Source of the DNA: DATBMY01 sp036554605
GTDB lineage: Bacteria > Acidobacteriota > Blastocatellia > UBA7656
Reading direction: 5' to 3'
Assembly: GCA_036554605.1 (NCBI GenBank)
Contig: DATBMY010000280.1
Span: 1 to 10,415 of the forward strand
DNA length: 10,415 bases
Shown: piece by piece, positions 1 through 7,448 of the stretch
How positions within the stretch are numbered: position 1 is the first letter of the stretch
Layout of the letters: every line of letters starts with the position of its first letter
Notes under the pieces: generated by a model
Seen by the model: only the letters and a program-made list of their open reading frames with translations
Told to the model about the DNA's origin: nothing
Databases searched by the model: none
Translations under genes and position numbers: made by a program

Positions 1-21
1 GAAGAGACCGCGGTGCTTTAA

Positions 22-122
22 TCAGGGGCCGGGGGTCAGGGATTGTCTGTGAAATAGCATCTGAAACTTCAAATGGCAGATTTTAGATTTGAATTTCAGA
101 TACCCTGACCCCCGGCCCCTGA
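22..122. repeat. Nested long palindrome downstream of the minus-strand receptor gene
   Basis: Two perfect 20-base GC-rich arms (22-41 and 103-122) are reverse complements. Inside them is a second, AT-rich inverted repeat (59-74 with 87-101, one bulged C at 67), closing on a loop at about 75-86. The whole element starts 8 bases after the stop codon of the minus-strand receptor gene, so it probably forms a large hairpin at the end of that mRNA. It could protect the 3' end, help termination, or be a dispersed REP- or MITE-like element. It has no T-run typical of an intrinsic terminator. The structure is seen directly; its role is inferred. Confidence 0.8.
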
Positions 123-126
123 CCCC
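103..126 (-). other. Candidate G-quadruplex motif
   Basis: Read on the minus strand, four G-runs of 4, 4, 5 and 3 follow one another with loops TCA, CC and TCA. This fits the usual intramolecular G-quadruplex pattern. The ten-base unit CCCTGACCCC (plus strand) occurs twice, at 103-112 and 117-126. The motif would lie in the mRNA of the receptor gene, 4 bases past its stop codon, and it competes with the long hairpin because it shares the right arm. Confidence 0.55.
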
Positions 127-130
127 TGGT

Positions 131-3100
131 TTAGAATGCGAACTTCAAGCCGAACTGTATGCGGCGCGGGTCAAAGGCCGACGTGAAGCTCAGCGGCTCG
201 CCCCTGCGAAAATCGCGGTCCTTGCTCCCTTCCAGCCTGAATGTGCCGCGATTGTAATCCGGGTGAGTCGGATCAGGCCCTATGATCTCTCTGACCGACG
301 CATAGTTCGTTCGGTTGAACAGGTTTATTGCTTCGGCGATGAACTCGAACCGCACCCTTCCGTCGTCGGCGATCTTGAACGCCTTGTTCAGCCTCAAGTC
401 GACACGGCGGAAATCGGGACCGATCCCGGTATTGCGCCCGATGGCGAATAGCCGGTCGTTGTTGGCGCGCGTGTCGCCGTTAGTGTCTACACCCGTCAGC
501 AGCGAGAATGGTATGCCGGTGCGCAGCGAAATTATAGGGCTGAGGCTTATATCCGCCAGTATCCTCGACACCAGGCTCTCGCCCGACCCTGATCTGAAGG
601 GGCTTACGAATACGCCGCTGAAGACGAAGTTGTGCCTTATGTCGAAAGTCGATAGCGACCGCTCCAGGTTGAGCCTTGTCGGGAAGGGGCCATAAAAGGC
701 CGAGTTGAAATCGGTCACGTCGTCAATCGATTTGCTGAAGGTATAGTTCGCCTGAAACGAGAAGTGGTTGCTGTAGCGCTTGGTCAATGACGCGGTCATC
801 CCGTGATATATAGAGTTGCCGCGCGATTCGTAGCTCGTAAACTGCGTGATGGTCGGATCGCCGCCCCTGGCCGGGTCAATCACGTAGAGCGGGCCGAAGA
901 TGCCAGGGTTACAGGCGGCGAGCGGCGCGCCTGGCACGGCGCATCGAGCCGCCCGCTGCGCCTCGGTCGCCTCGACGTAATTGAGCGCCACGGGCTGTTG
1001 TATGTGAACGCCTCGATACATCTGGTATGCGACCTCTATGCTCATGTCGTTGGTGATCTGCCGCTGTATGCCGAGCGATGCCTGAGCCGAATAGTTGTTC
1101 TTATAATTGGGGTCCAGCTCGAATATTACGCGGCCGGCCGTCTTTGGTCCCGTTGGTACCCCGAGCGCGTTCAGCTCCGCTTCCGACAGCCTGTTGAGCG
1201 GGAGCTTGCCGAGCGCACGGCCCGCGCCCCAGAGCTGCGCCGCCGGCAGGCCGACCCTCGCGACCTGGTTGATGAACTCACCGCTGTCGTTGAGCAGGTT
1301 CGTCAGATATGCGATCTGGTAGTATATCGGCGAGTAGAACAACCCGCCGCCGCCGCGCAGGACGGTCTTCTTATCGCCCATCACATCCCAGGCAAAGCCG
1401 AGGCGCGGAGAAACGTAGGTGTGCTGCGGTACGGGCTCCGGCTCGCCGTCATAATCTATGCGCGCGCCAAAATCGAGCGTGAACCTTGAATTCACTTTCC
1501 ACGAGTCTTGCGCGAAGACTCCAAGGTAATGCGCCGTGTCCTTCCAAACGGGATTGTTAAACCCCTGGCGGTAGAGCGTAGGCAGGTTGAAGTTGAAGCT
1601 CTGAAGACTGTTGAGCGAGGCGCCGGCCGTGAGCCCTAAGACTGTCGCCTGGTTGCACTGCGCGAGAGGCACTTGGAAGGCCGTGCATACGCCGATTGAA
1701 AAGCCTACCTGATCGGCCGCGGGCACCCCTAGAATCACGGGGTAGACCGAGGATAAGAACTGCCATTCGCCGCCTAGCCACAGCTCGTTGCGTACTTCGT
1801 ACTTCACGGGCCGGTAAGAGGCGCCAAACTTGAAAGTGTGGTTGCCGCGCGCCCAGCTCAGATTGTCTTCAAACTGGTAGCGGTCCTGAAGCGTGTTGAA
1901 TGGGAACTGGAAGTTTCGCCCTATGCCTATGAGGTTGGCGATTATCACGCCCGTCCTCTCTTCGTCGGGCGGGAGCGCCTTGGCCGAATTGTTAGGCACA
2001 ATCTGCACGCGCGCCTGGTTGACGACCGTGGAGCTGAAATTGCGCGTCCATGTCACAAGCGTTGTGTAGTCGCGCACGGTGAGGGTCCCCGAAAAGCTCG
2101 GCGATTGAGTCGGTTCGGTCCCCAGGAAGTCCGAAAAGTTGCGCGAGTAGGTGAAGCGTCCCGTAATCGAATCCGCATCGGACGCCTGCCAGTCGAGCCT
2201 CGTGCTCCAGTTATTGAGCCGCGCCACAGATGTAAACGCGCCTTCGCTTTCGCGCAGGAAGTCCATCGTGGCGGGGAACGTGGCATCGGTAGTCGTCAGC
2301 GCCGCGCGCAGGTTTGATGATATGCGCTGCACGTTCGCGCTCGGGACGGCATCGAGTCTCGCGAGCAGAGCAAGCTGATTTACCGTCGGCCTGAGCAGCG
2401 CGTTATTGGTGTAGCTTCTGAATCTAGGGACGTCGCTTTGGAGCCGCTCGTAGTTTGTAAAAAAGAAGAGCTTGTTCTTCTTGATGGGACCGCCGAAGGT
2501 GAACCCCGGATAGACCTGCCGCTCGGAAGCGCTCTGGCTGCTGAAGTCGAACGGGTCGCGCGCCGAAGTCTTATCGGAGCGATAAAAGACGTATGCGCTG
2601 CCATGAAAATCGTTGGTGCCGCTTTTGGTAACCACGTTGACGGCCGTGCCCGCCGTAAAGCCGAACTCGGCGGTGAAGGCGTTGCGGTTCACCTGAAACT
2701 CCTGCACGGCTTCGGGGCTCAGCAGAAAGCGCAACTGTCCGGACCCGTACTCGTTTTCACCCCCGTCGACGGTCACCAGGTTGTTGCGCCCGTTGCTCCC
2801 GCCTATTGAAAAGCCCGAGCTTGCGAACCCCGAAAACCGCTGCGCGCCTTGCGCGCGCGGGGCGTTCGAGCTTACGACGCCCGGCAGCGTGAATACGTAA
2901 GAGGTAAAATCGCGGCTCACGTTTGGCAGGTTCTCGACCTGTATGCGGTTTATGGTATTTGCCTGCTGCGTGCGCTCGACTTCGATCACGGGCGCTTCGG
3001 CCTGCACGTCGACGACCACCTCGACGCCGCCCGCGCGCAGCTGTATGTCATAGACCAGACTCTGGCCCACGGTCAGCTCTACATTGTTTGCGACCTTCGT

Positions 3101-3373
3101 TTCAAAGCCCGTGACCTCCGCTCTTATCTCGTAGATGCCAGGTCTGAGGGCCGGCACCAGGTACTCTCCTTTCGAATCGGTCCTGGTCGTGCGCACCGTG
3201 CCGCGGTCGGTGTCCTTGACCGTTATGGTAGTTCCCACGAGCACGGCGTCTTTTTCATCCGTAACCGTCCCCTTTAGCGTGGCGCTTGACACGTCCACCT
3301 GAGCGAGCGCCGGCATTGTCGCCGAAAGCGCGTAGACGAGCGCAAAGGCTGAAAGCAGTAACTTACTCTTCAT
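131..3373 (-). CDS. Oar-like TonB-dependent outer-membrane receptor with carboxypeptidase-regulatory-like domain
   Basis: This 1080-residue protein is probably an outer-membrane beta-barrel that takes up or binds a substrate using TonB energy; the substrate is unknown. A signal peptide (residues 1-24, ending PALA before Q25) is followed by a carboxypeptidase-regulatory-like beta-sandwich (about 30-113, with GTVTDE and a GEYLVPALRPG stretch). A TonB-box-like strand lies near 117-128, a plug domain near 130-260 (GSNGRNN, TVDGGENEYGSG, EAVQEFQVNR, VVTKSGTN), and then the barrel. It ends in phenylalanine, as outer-membrane barrels usually do. The ATG start has GAGGAGG six bases upstream. It is homologous to the divergent neighbour at 3912 along its whole length. 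Two cysteine pairs, C563/C573 and C811/C821, have identical spacing and could form loop disulfides. The family call is strong; calling it a transporter rather than an adhesin or Oar-type surface protein is inference. Confidence 0.93.
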   Translation of the reverse strand: MKSKLLLSAFALVYALSATMPALAQVDVSSATLKGTVTDEKDAVLVGTTITVKDTDRGTVRTTRTDSKGEYLVPALRPGIYEIRAEVTGFETKVANNVELTVGQSLVYDIQLRAGGVEVVVDVQAEAPVIEVERTQQANTINRIQVENLPNVSRDFTSYVFTLPGVVSSNAPRAQGAQRFSGFASSGFSIGGSNGRNNLVTVDGGENEYGSGQLRFLLSPEAVQEFQVNRNAFTAEFGFTAGTAVNVVTKSGTNDFHGSAYVFYRSDKTSARDPFDFSSQSASERQVYPGFTFGGPIKKNKLFFFTNYERLQSDVPRFRSYTNNALLRPTVNQLALLARLDAVPSANVQRISSNLRAALTTTDATFPATMDFLRESEGAFTSVARLNNWSTRLDWQASDADSITGRFTYSRNFSDFLGTEPTQSPSFSGTLTVRDYTTLVTWTRNFSSTVVNQARVQIVPNNSAKALPPDEERTGVIIANLIGIGRNFQFPFNTLQDRYQFEDNLSWARGNHTFKFGASYRPVKYEVRNELWLGGEWQFLSSVYPVILGVPAADQVGFSIGVCTAFQVPLAQCNQATVLGLTAGASLNSLQSFNFNLPTLYRQGFNNPVWKDTAHYLGVFAQDSWKVNSRFTLDFGARIDYDGEPEPVPQHTYVSPRLGFAWDVMGDKKTVLRGGGGLFYSPIYYQIAYLTNLLNDSGEFINQVARVGLPAAQLWGAGRALGKLPLNRLSEAELNALGVPTGPKTAGRVIFELDPNYKNNYSAQASLGIQRQITNDMSIEVAYQMYRGVHIQQPVALNYVEATEAQRAARCAVPGAPLAACNPGIFGPLYVIDPARGGDPTITQFTSYESRGNSIYHGMTASLTKRYSNHFSFQANYTFSKSIDDVTDFNSAFYGPFPTRLNLERSLSTFDIRHNFVFSGVFVSPFRSGSGESLVSRILADISLSPIISLRTGIPFSLLTGVDTNGDTRANNDRLFAIGRNTGIGPDFRRVDLRLNKAFKIADDGRVRFEFIAEAINLFNRTNYASVREIIGPDPTHPDYNRGTFRLEGSKDRDFRRGEPLSFTSAFDPRRIQFGLKFAF

Positions 3374-3379
3374 GGCATT

Positions 3380-3386
3380 CCTCCTC
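3380..3386 (-). promoter_or_regulatory. Shine-Dalgarno site of the minus-strand receptor gene
   Basis: GAGGAGG on the minus strand sits six bases before the ATG at 3373-3371. It fixes that start, and the signal peptide begins right there. The plus-strand paralogue carries the same GAGGAGG core. Confidence 0.85.
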
Positions 3387-3540
3387 GAAAGATCTTCGGA
3401 CGAAGCAGAGTGACTCAGGGCGAGGCGCGGGCGGTAATCTTTTTGTGGTTATAGACGGCCGGGCCTTGCCCTGCAGCAAGCGGAACTGAAAGTCCGACGT
3501 CCCGGCAGGAAGCCCTGAACGTCAGCGACAACTGATGCCC

Positions 3541-3546
3541 ATTATA
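3541..3546 (-). promoter_or_regulatory. Possible second -10 box for the minus-strand receptor
   Basis: The minus strand reads a perfect TATAAT here, but no good -35 is found 16 to 18 bases upstream. If used, transcription would start near 3534 and leave a leader of about 160 bases. It is weaker overall than the candidate at 3617-3644. Confidence 0.25.
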
Positions 3547-3616
3547 AAATCGCACCCGAAAATCTCACACGGGCGGGCGCGTATCAGGCCAAAGATTATT
3601 TATGAAGACGCCACGC

Positions 3617-3644
3617 ATATTATCTGAATGAGTGACAGTGTCAA
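3617..3644 (-). promoter_or_regulatory. Candidate sigma-70-type promoter for the minus-strand receptor
   Basis: On the minus strand a perfect TTGACA (3644-3639) is followed after 16 bases by TAATAT (3622-3617), four of six matches to the -10 consensus. The -35 box overlaps a perfect odd-centred palindrome TGACA-G-TGTCA at 3633-3643, which could be an operator. Start would be near 3610, giving a leader of about 240 bases. Confidence 0.45.
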
Positions 3645-3726
3645 GCATAAACCGGACGGCTCTATGATGGCAACTTCAAACTGAACGAGCGGTAGGTTGC
3701 GGCCCGGTCGTGGCGGGCAGGGCTTC

Positions 3727-3755
3727 TTGACATCGGCGCGCACTTGACAAAAAAT
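3727..3755 (+). promoter_or_regulatory. Candidate promoter for the plus-strand receptor
   Basis: A perfect TTGACA (3727-3732) is followed after 17 bases by AAAAAT (3750-3755), four of six matches to a -10. A second perfect TTGACA lies 17 bases further on (3744-3749), but its -10 (near 3766-3771) is poor. If the first is used, both hairpins at 3766-3815 fall in the 5' leader. Confidence 0.35.
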
Positions 3756-3765
3756 AAACCAACCG

Positions 3766-3796
3766 AATTTTCGCCGGCATGTGAGGCCGGCAAATT
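3766..3796 (+). promoter_or_regulatory. Leader hairpin with GCCGGC stem
   Basis: GCCGGC (3773-3778) and GCCGGC (3786-3791) pair around a seven-base loop. The stem extends through AATTT/AAATT past a small two-base bulge. No T-run follows on either strand, so it is not a simple terminator. It could be an RNA leader structure or a protein-binding site. Confidence 0.45.
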
Positions 3797-3815
3797 GAAC
3801 GGACCGAGCCGTTCA
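3796..3815. promoter_or_regulatory. Operator-like inverted repeat TGAACGG-N6-CCGTTCA
   Basis: A perfect seven-base inverted repeat with a six-base spacer directly abuts the preceding GCCGGC hairpin and overlaps a CATAAT sequence (3814-3819). It may be a dimeric regulator site or a second RNA hairpin. The symmetry is seen; function is inferred. Confidence 0.45.
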
Positions 3816-3897
3816 TAATAGTAGGACGCCGCGGCACTCGCCCCGCAGAGTGAGCATAGGGTGGTGGGGATATTCATATTAGCTCATTTAATAGCTT

Positions 3898-3905
3898 GAG
3901 GAGGT
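3898..3905 (+). promoter_or_regulatory. Shine-Dalgarno site deciding a GTG start
   Basis: GAGGAGGT ends six bases before the GTG at 3912. No ATG in frame nearby gives a full signal peptide, so this strong site supports the GTG start of the plus-strand receptor. Confidence 0.85.
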
Positions 3906-3911
3906 ATAACT

Positions 3912-6900
3912 GTGAAAAGTATCAGTAGAAGTCTGCTTGTAGGCATAATAGTATTGGCCCTGGCCTCTACCGTCCTGCCGCAATCACAAGCTACGTCTGC
4001 CGACCTGCGCGGAAATGTTGTAGACGTAAACGGCGCGGCCATCATCGGCGCGGCCGTCACGGTCACTTCCCCGGAGCGCGGCATCACGCGCAATGCGACT
4101 ACCGATGAGCACGGCGAGTTCCAGGTGCTTTTGCTCCCGCCGGGCCGCTATGACGTGCGGGTGGAGGCGTCGGGATTTGCGCCTCAAATCAGAAAAGATG
4201 TAACACTAACGGTGGGCCAGCGCGTGGCGCTCGATTTTCAACTCACCGCGGCCGGCGCGAGCGAGCAGGTCGTCATCACCACCGAGGCCCCGATAATCGA
4301 GACCGAGCGCACGCAGCAGGCCAGCACCATCGAGGAGCGGCGCATACGCGAACTGCCGATAAACCGCCGCAACTTTCTGGAGTTCACGCTCCTGACGCCC
4401 GGCGTCACCGACTCGGACGCCATCGCCGATAACTCGGACTTTCGCGTTGCCCAGACCCCGCAATCGGGGCTCTCCTTCTATGGCTCGAACGGCCGCGGAA
4501 ACTCTATCACCATTGACGGAGCCGAAAACAACATCGGCTCGGGCGGCGTTCGCTCGACGCTGTCTCAAGAAGCCGTGCAGGAGTTTCAGGTTAACCGCTC
4601 TAATTACACCGCCGAGTTTGGCGGCGCGTCGGGCGGCATCGTAAACATAGTCTCGAAGACCGGAACCAACAACGTCAGCGGGTCTTTCTTCTTTTTCGGG
4701 CGCAACGAGGCGCTAGACGCCCGCAACACTTTCGCCTTCGATCCGTTTACGGGCGAGGCGGTCAAGCCTGATTTCCGCCGCTATCAAGTGGGAGGCACGA
4801 TAGGCGGGCCTATAAAGACGGATAAGACTTTCTTCTTTATCGCCTACGAGCACCTGCGGCGCGATGAATCGAGCATCGTCCCGATACTTACGGACCGCTC
4901 GATCTTCAACCCGACCCCCGGACAGCAGGAATTGATCAACACGCTGTCGGCCATCCCGGCTTTCGTGCCGCTGGCGATAGGTCTTCAGAACGCGCTAACC
5001 GCAAGCGAGCGAACGCGCGAGATATTCGAGGCCAACAGCGGCATCTTCCCGTTCACCGAGCGGGTCCATACGCCGTCCGTACGCATAGATCATCGCTTTA
5101 ACGATCAGGACTCCGCCTTCTTTCGCCTAAACTACTCCGACATCGATACGCAAAACGCGTCCTCGCGCGCTCTGGTGGGCATCACCCGCGCTAACGACGT
5201 GAGGCAAAGAGACGGCAGCGCGGTCGTGTCGTGGTCGCACCTGTTCGGCCCGACGGCGGTAAACGAGCTGCGCGTCCAGTATGCGCGCAATAATTTCAAC
5301 GTCACGACCCGCGACGAATTCGGCCCGGAGATCAACATCGCGGGGTTCGGCTTCTTCGGCCGCGACATATTCCTTCCTTCATTCTCGCGCGAGCAGCGGT
5401 GGGAGGTTGTCGAGAACTTCTCGAAGTCCGTCGGCAACCATACGATCAAGGTCGGGGGCAACTACAACCCGAACATATTCTTCGTCGACTCGCGCACATT
5501 CTTTGCCGGGCGCTTTTCGTTCGGCGAGGCGGTCCCGCTATTCAATCTTTTGCCGGGCGGGCCGGCCGGGCCGGTCTTCGGGCCGCTCAACGGGACCCTG
5601 CTTGCGGTCGGGGCCAATAACGCTTTCGGCTCGACGGTGCTTGTAAACGGCCAGCTGACGCCGCTCTCAAACGCCGCCGGCCAGCGGCTCTCATTTTTGT
5701 CCGCCGCCGCGCAGATCCCGATTGCCGACATTCTAGAAACGCCGATCAACGCGCTCCAGGCATTCAACCTCGGGCTGCCGCTCTTTTATCAACAGGGATT
5801 CGGCGACCCGATCTTCAGAAAGACGGTCCATAACTTCTCCGTATATGCGCAGGATTCGTGGAAGGTCCGCCCGAACTTCACCTTCAACTACGGCCTGCGC
5901 TACGAGCTGAACCCATGGACCGGCATAATGAACGTCGACAAAAACAATTTCGCCCCGCGCCTGGGCTTCTCCTGGGACCCGTGGAATAACAAGGAGACGG
6001 TCGTACGCGGCGGCTACGGCATATACTACTCGCCCATATACGTGCAGATACCGAACGTGATCGACACGCTCGACGGCGAGCAGATACGCCAGGTCTTCGT
6101 GCCGCTGACGGGCGTTCCGGGTCTTGTAGTTCCAGGCACGACAACACCCGTGACCTCGGCGCTCATATACCAGACGCTTCTGGCACAAGGAGTGATCGGC
6201 AACCGCGAGATACGGGAATCGGACCTGAGGCAGTTCGGCATCATACCGGGTCCGAACGCGGTCAACTCGGTCAAGTTCGTGGGCGACCCCGACTACCGGA
6301 ACGGCTACACGCAGCAGGCGAGCCTCGGCATCGAGCGGCAGCTCACGACCTCGATGGCGGTCTCGGCCGATTACATATTCGTGCGCGGCGCGAAGCTGAC
6401 CCGCTCTCGCGATATCAACTATCTGCCGAACCCGAACCCTCAGCTTCTTGCGCGCGGGGTGCCGCTGGGCGGCATAGGCTTTAACGAGATCACGGGTTCG
6501 GTGATCGGTTCGACCGCGCTTGGCCGCCTCGACCCGCGCTTCCTGCAGGTGAACATATACGAGTCGTCGGCCAACTCGTTTTATCACGGACTGGCTCTGA
6601 GTTTTACGAAGCGCTATTCGAACGGCTTTCTGCTCTCGGCCAACTACACGCTGTCGAAAGCCATGGATGAAGTGACCGACTTCAATTCGGACTTTCAACC
6701 TAACAACCAGTTCTGCTCGCGCTGCGAGCGGTCGCTGTCGCCGTTCGACCAGCGCCACCGCTTCGTGCTGACGGGCGTATTCGACAGCCCGCTCAAAGCC
6801 GAGCGCGGCGCGGGCGTCATCTCGCAGATACTGGGCAACTGGACGATAGCGCCCATACTGACGGCCGTCTCGTCCCGGCCCTTCAATCTATTGACCGGCG

Positions 6901-7250
6901 TCGATATAAACGGCGATACGCATTCGACTACGGACCGCCCGCTCGTAGCCGGATCGAACCCGCTGCCGGCGGGGCGCAACATCGGTCGCGGCCCCGGCTT
7001 CTTCGAGGTGAATCTGAGGCTCGCGCGCAGCTTCCCCATCGGCGAGCGAGCGCGAATCGAGGCGATCATCGAAGGGTTCAATATATTCAACCGCGTGAAT
7101 TTCACTTCGGTGAATAACTTCGTCGGGCCTAACTTCCTTGTGACGGGTAACCCCGAAGGCATAGAAGGATTGCCGCCGACAAGGCCGCTTGCCTTCACCG
7201 CGGCTCATAACGCGAGGCAAATACAGTTTGGCGCCAAGGTTATCTTCTAA
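3912..7250 (+). CDS. Oar-like TonB-dependent outer-membrane receptor, paralogue of the divergent gene
   Basis: This 1112-residue protein is an outer-membrane receptor of the same family as its divergent neighbour. It has a signal peptide (about residues 1-27, positive start then a hydrophobic core), a carboxypeptidase-regulatory-like domain (about 29-112, with LRGNVVD and GEFQVLLLPPGRYDV), and a TonB-box-like stretch EQVVITTEAP near 118-127. A plug follows at about 130-265 (ELPINRRNF, GSNGRGNSITIDGAENNIGSGG, EAVQEFQVNR, VNIVSKTGTN), then a large barrel ending in phenylalanine. Landmarks shared with the neighbour include AQDSWKV, APRLGFSWD/SPRLGFAWD, YYSPIY/FYSPIY and IQFG.K..F at the end. Its signature difference is a CxxC pair, C935 and C938, absent at the matching place in the neighbour. 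The start is GTG with a strong Shine-Dalgarno site. An intrinsic terminator follows, so it is probably transcribed alone. The ligand is unknown. Confidence 0.93.
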   Translation: MKSISRSLLVGIIVLALASTVLPQSQATSADLRGNVVDVNGAAIIGAAVTVTSPERGITRNATTDEHGEFQVLLLPPGRYDVRVEASGFAPQIRKDVTLTVGQRVALDFQLTAAGASEQVVITTEAPIIETERTQQASTIEERRIRELPINRRNFLEFTLLTPGVTDSDAIADNSDFRVAQTPQSGLSFYGSNGRGNSITIDGAENNIGSGGVRSTLSQEAVQEFQVNRSNYTAEFGGASGGIVNIVSKTGTNNVSGSFFFFGRNEALDARNTFAFDPFTGEAVKPDFRRYQVGGTIGGPIKTDKTFFFIAYEHLRRDESSIVPILTDRSIFNPTPGQQELINTLSAIPAFVPLAIGLQNALTASERTREIFEANSGIFPFTERVHTPSVRIDHRFNDQDSAFFRLNYSDIDTQNASSRALVGITRANDVRQRDGSAVVSWSHLFGPTAVNELRVQYARNNFNVTTRDEFGPEINIAGFGFFGRDIFLPSFSREQRWEVVENFSKSVGNHTIKVGGNYNPNIFFVDSRTFFAGRFSFGEAVPLFNLLPGGPAGPVFGPLNGTLLAVGANNAFGSTVLVNGQLTPLSNAAGQRLSFLSAAAQIPIADILETPINALQAFNLGLPLFYQQGFGDPIFRKTVHNFSVYAQDSWKVRPNFTFNYGLRYELNPWTGIMNVDKNNFAPRLGFSWDPWNNKETVVRGGYGIYYSPIYVQIPNVIDTLDGEQIRQVFVPLTGVPGLVVPGTTTPVTSALIYQTLLAQGVIGNREIRESDLRQFGIIPGPNAVNSVKFVGDPDYRNGYTQQASLGIERQLTTSMAVSADYIFVRGAKLTRSRDINYLPNPNPQLLARGVPLGGIGFNEITGSVIGSTALGRLDPRFLQVNIYESSANSFYHGLALSFTKRYSNGFLLSANYTLSKAMDEVTDFNSDFQPNNQFCSRCERSLSPFDQRHRFVLTGVFDSPLKAERGAGVISQILGNWTIAPILTAVSSRPFNLLTGVDINGDTHSTTDRPLVAGSNPLPAGRNIGRGPGFFEVNLRLARSFPIGERARIEAIIEGFNIFNRVNFTSVNNFVGPNFLVTGNPEGIEGLPPTRPLAFTAAHNARQIQFGAKVIF

Positions 7251-7270
7251 CCCGGCGCGCGAGTAAGTAC

Positions 7271-7304
7271 GAGGGCCTGCCCCTCGCGGGCGGCCCTCTT
7301 TTTT
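7271..7304 (+). terminator. Intrinsic terminator after the plus-strand receptor gene
   Basis: GAGGGCC (7271-7277) pairs with GGCCCTC (7292-7298). The stem continues with GCCC/GGGC past a single bulged T and closes on a five-base loop. Six T residues follow directly (7299-7304). It lies 20 bases after the receptor stop codon and separates this gene from the acetyltransferase unit. Confidence 0.9.
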
Positions 7305-7342
7305 ATGGCGCGGGGCAGCCTTCCTGAAGTAACCTACTGCTC

Positions 7343-7351
7343 TGCTATACT
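7343..7351 (+). promoter_or_regulatory. Candidate extended -10 promoter for the acetyltransferase unit
   Basis: TGCTATACT matches an extended -10 (TGnTATAAT) with one mismatch. The -35 is weak, as is common with extended -10 promoters. Transcription would begin near 7358, giving a leader of about 90 bases that contains the two mini-hairpins. Confidence 0.4.
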
Positions 7352-7367
7352 CGAAATGTTTAGAGTA

Positions 7368-7413
7368 CAAGCTTCAGCTTGCGCCCTTGTGTCATTAACC
7401 ACGCTAAAGCGTG
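7368..7413. repeat. Pair of mini-hairpins, possible dispersed repeat
   Basis: Two perfect six-base inverted repeats of the same design lie 32 bases apart: CAAGCT-TC-AGCTTG (7368-7381) and CACGCT-AA-AGCGTG (7400-7413). In RNA each would fold as a five-pair stem with a four-base loop. Their matched layout suggests one repeat unit, possibly a dispersed intergenic element. Only one copy is in this window, so being dispersed is inference. Confidence 0.5.
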
Positions 7414-7448
7414 AACTGCGAACCTGGCAACTTCTATGCGGGTACTAT

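Larger units (their letters stand above)
3374..3911. other. Divergent control region between the two receptor genes
   Basis: This 538-base gap separates the divergent receptor start codons. I see no convincing gene in it. It is richer in AT than the flanking genes in patches and holds candidate promoters facing both ways, a perfect 11-base palindrome TGACA-G-TGTCA (3633-3643) and two hairpins close together (3766-3815). The length leaves room for long leaders and for binding of a shared regulator. Which signals are used cannot be told from sequence alone. Confidence 0.7.

Noticed and set aside
3766..3796. Intrinsic terminator in the divergent region
   Set aside because: The hairpin has no adjacent T-run on either strand and does not follow a gene.
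3662..3877. 71-codon minus-strand reading frame in the divergent control region, with a CxxC
   Set aside because: It has no good Shine-Dalgarno site, overlaps both hairpins and the plus-strand promoter candidate, and shows no recognisable domain.
5733..6758. 341-codon open frame on the minus strand opposite the plus-strand receptor
   Set aside because: It is arginine- and valine-rich in the way antisense frames of GC-rich genes are, has no domain, and lies wholly inside a well-supported gene.
7305..7448. N-terminal extension of the acetyltransferase to the ATG at 7305
   Set aside because: The extension begins right after the terminator T-run, crosses the -10 candidate and the mini-hairpins, and does not match the family's N terminus.
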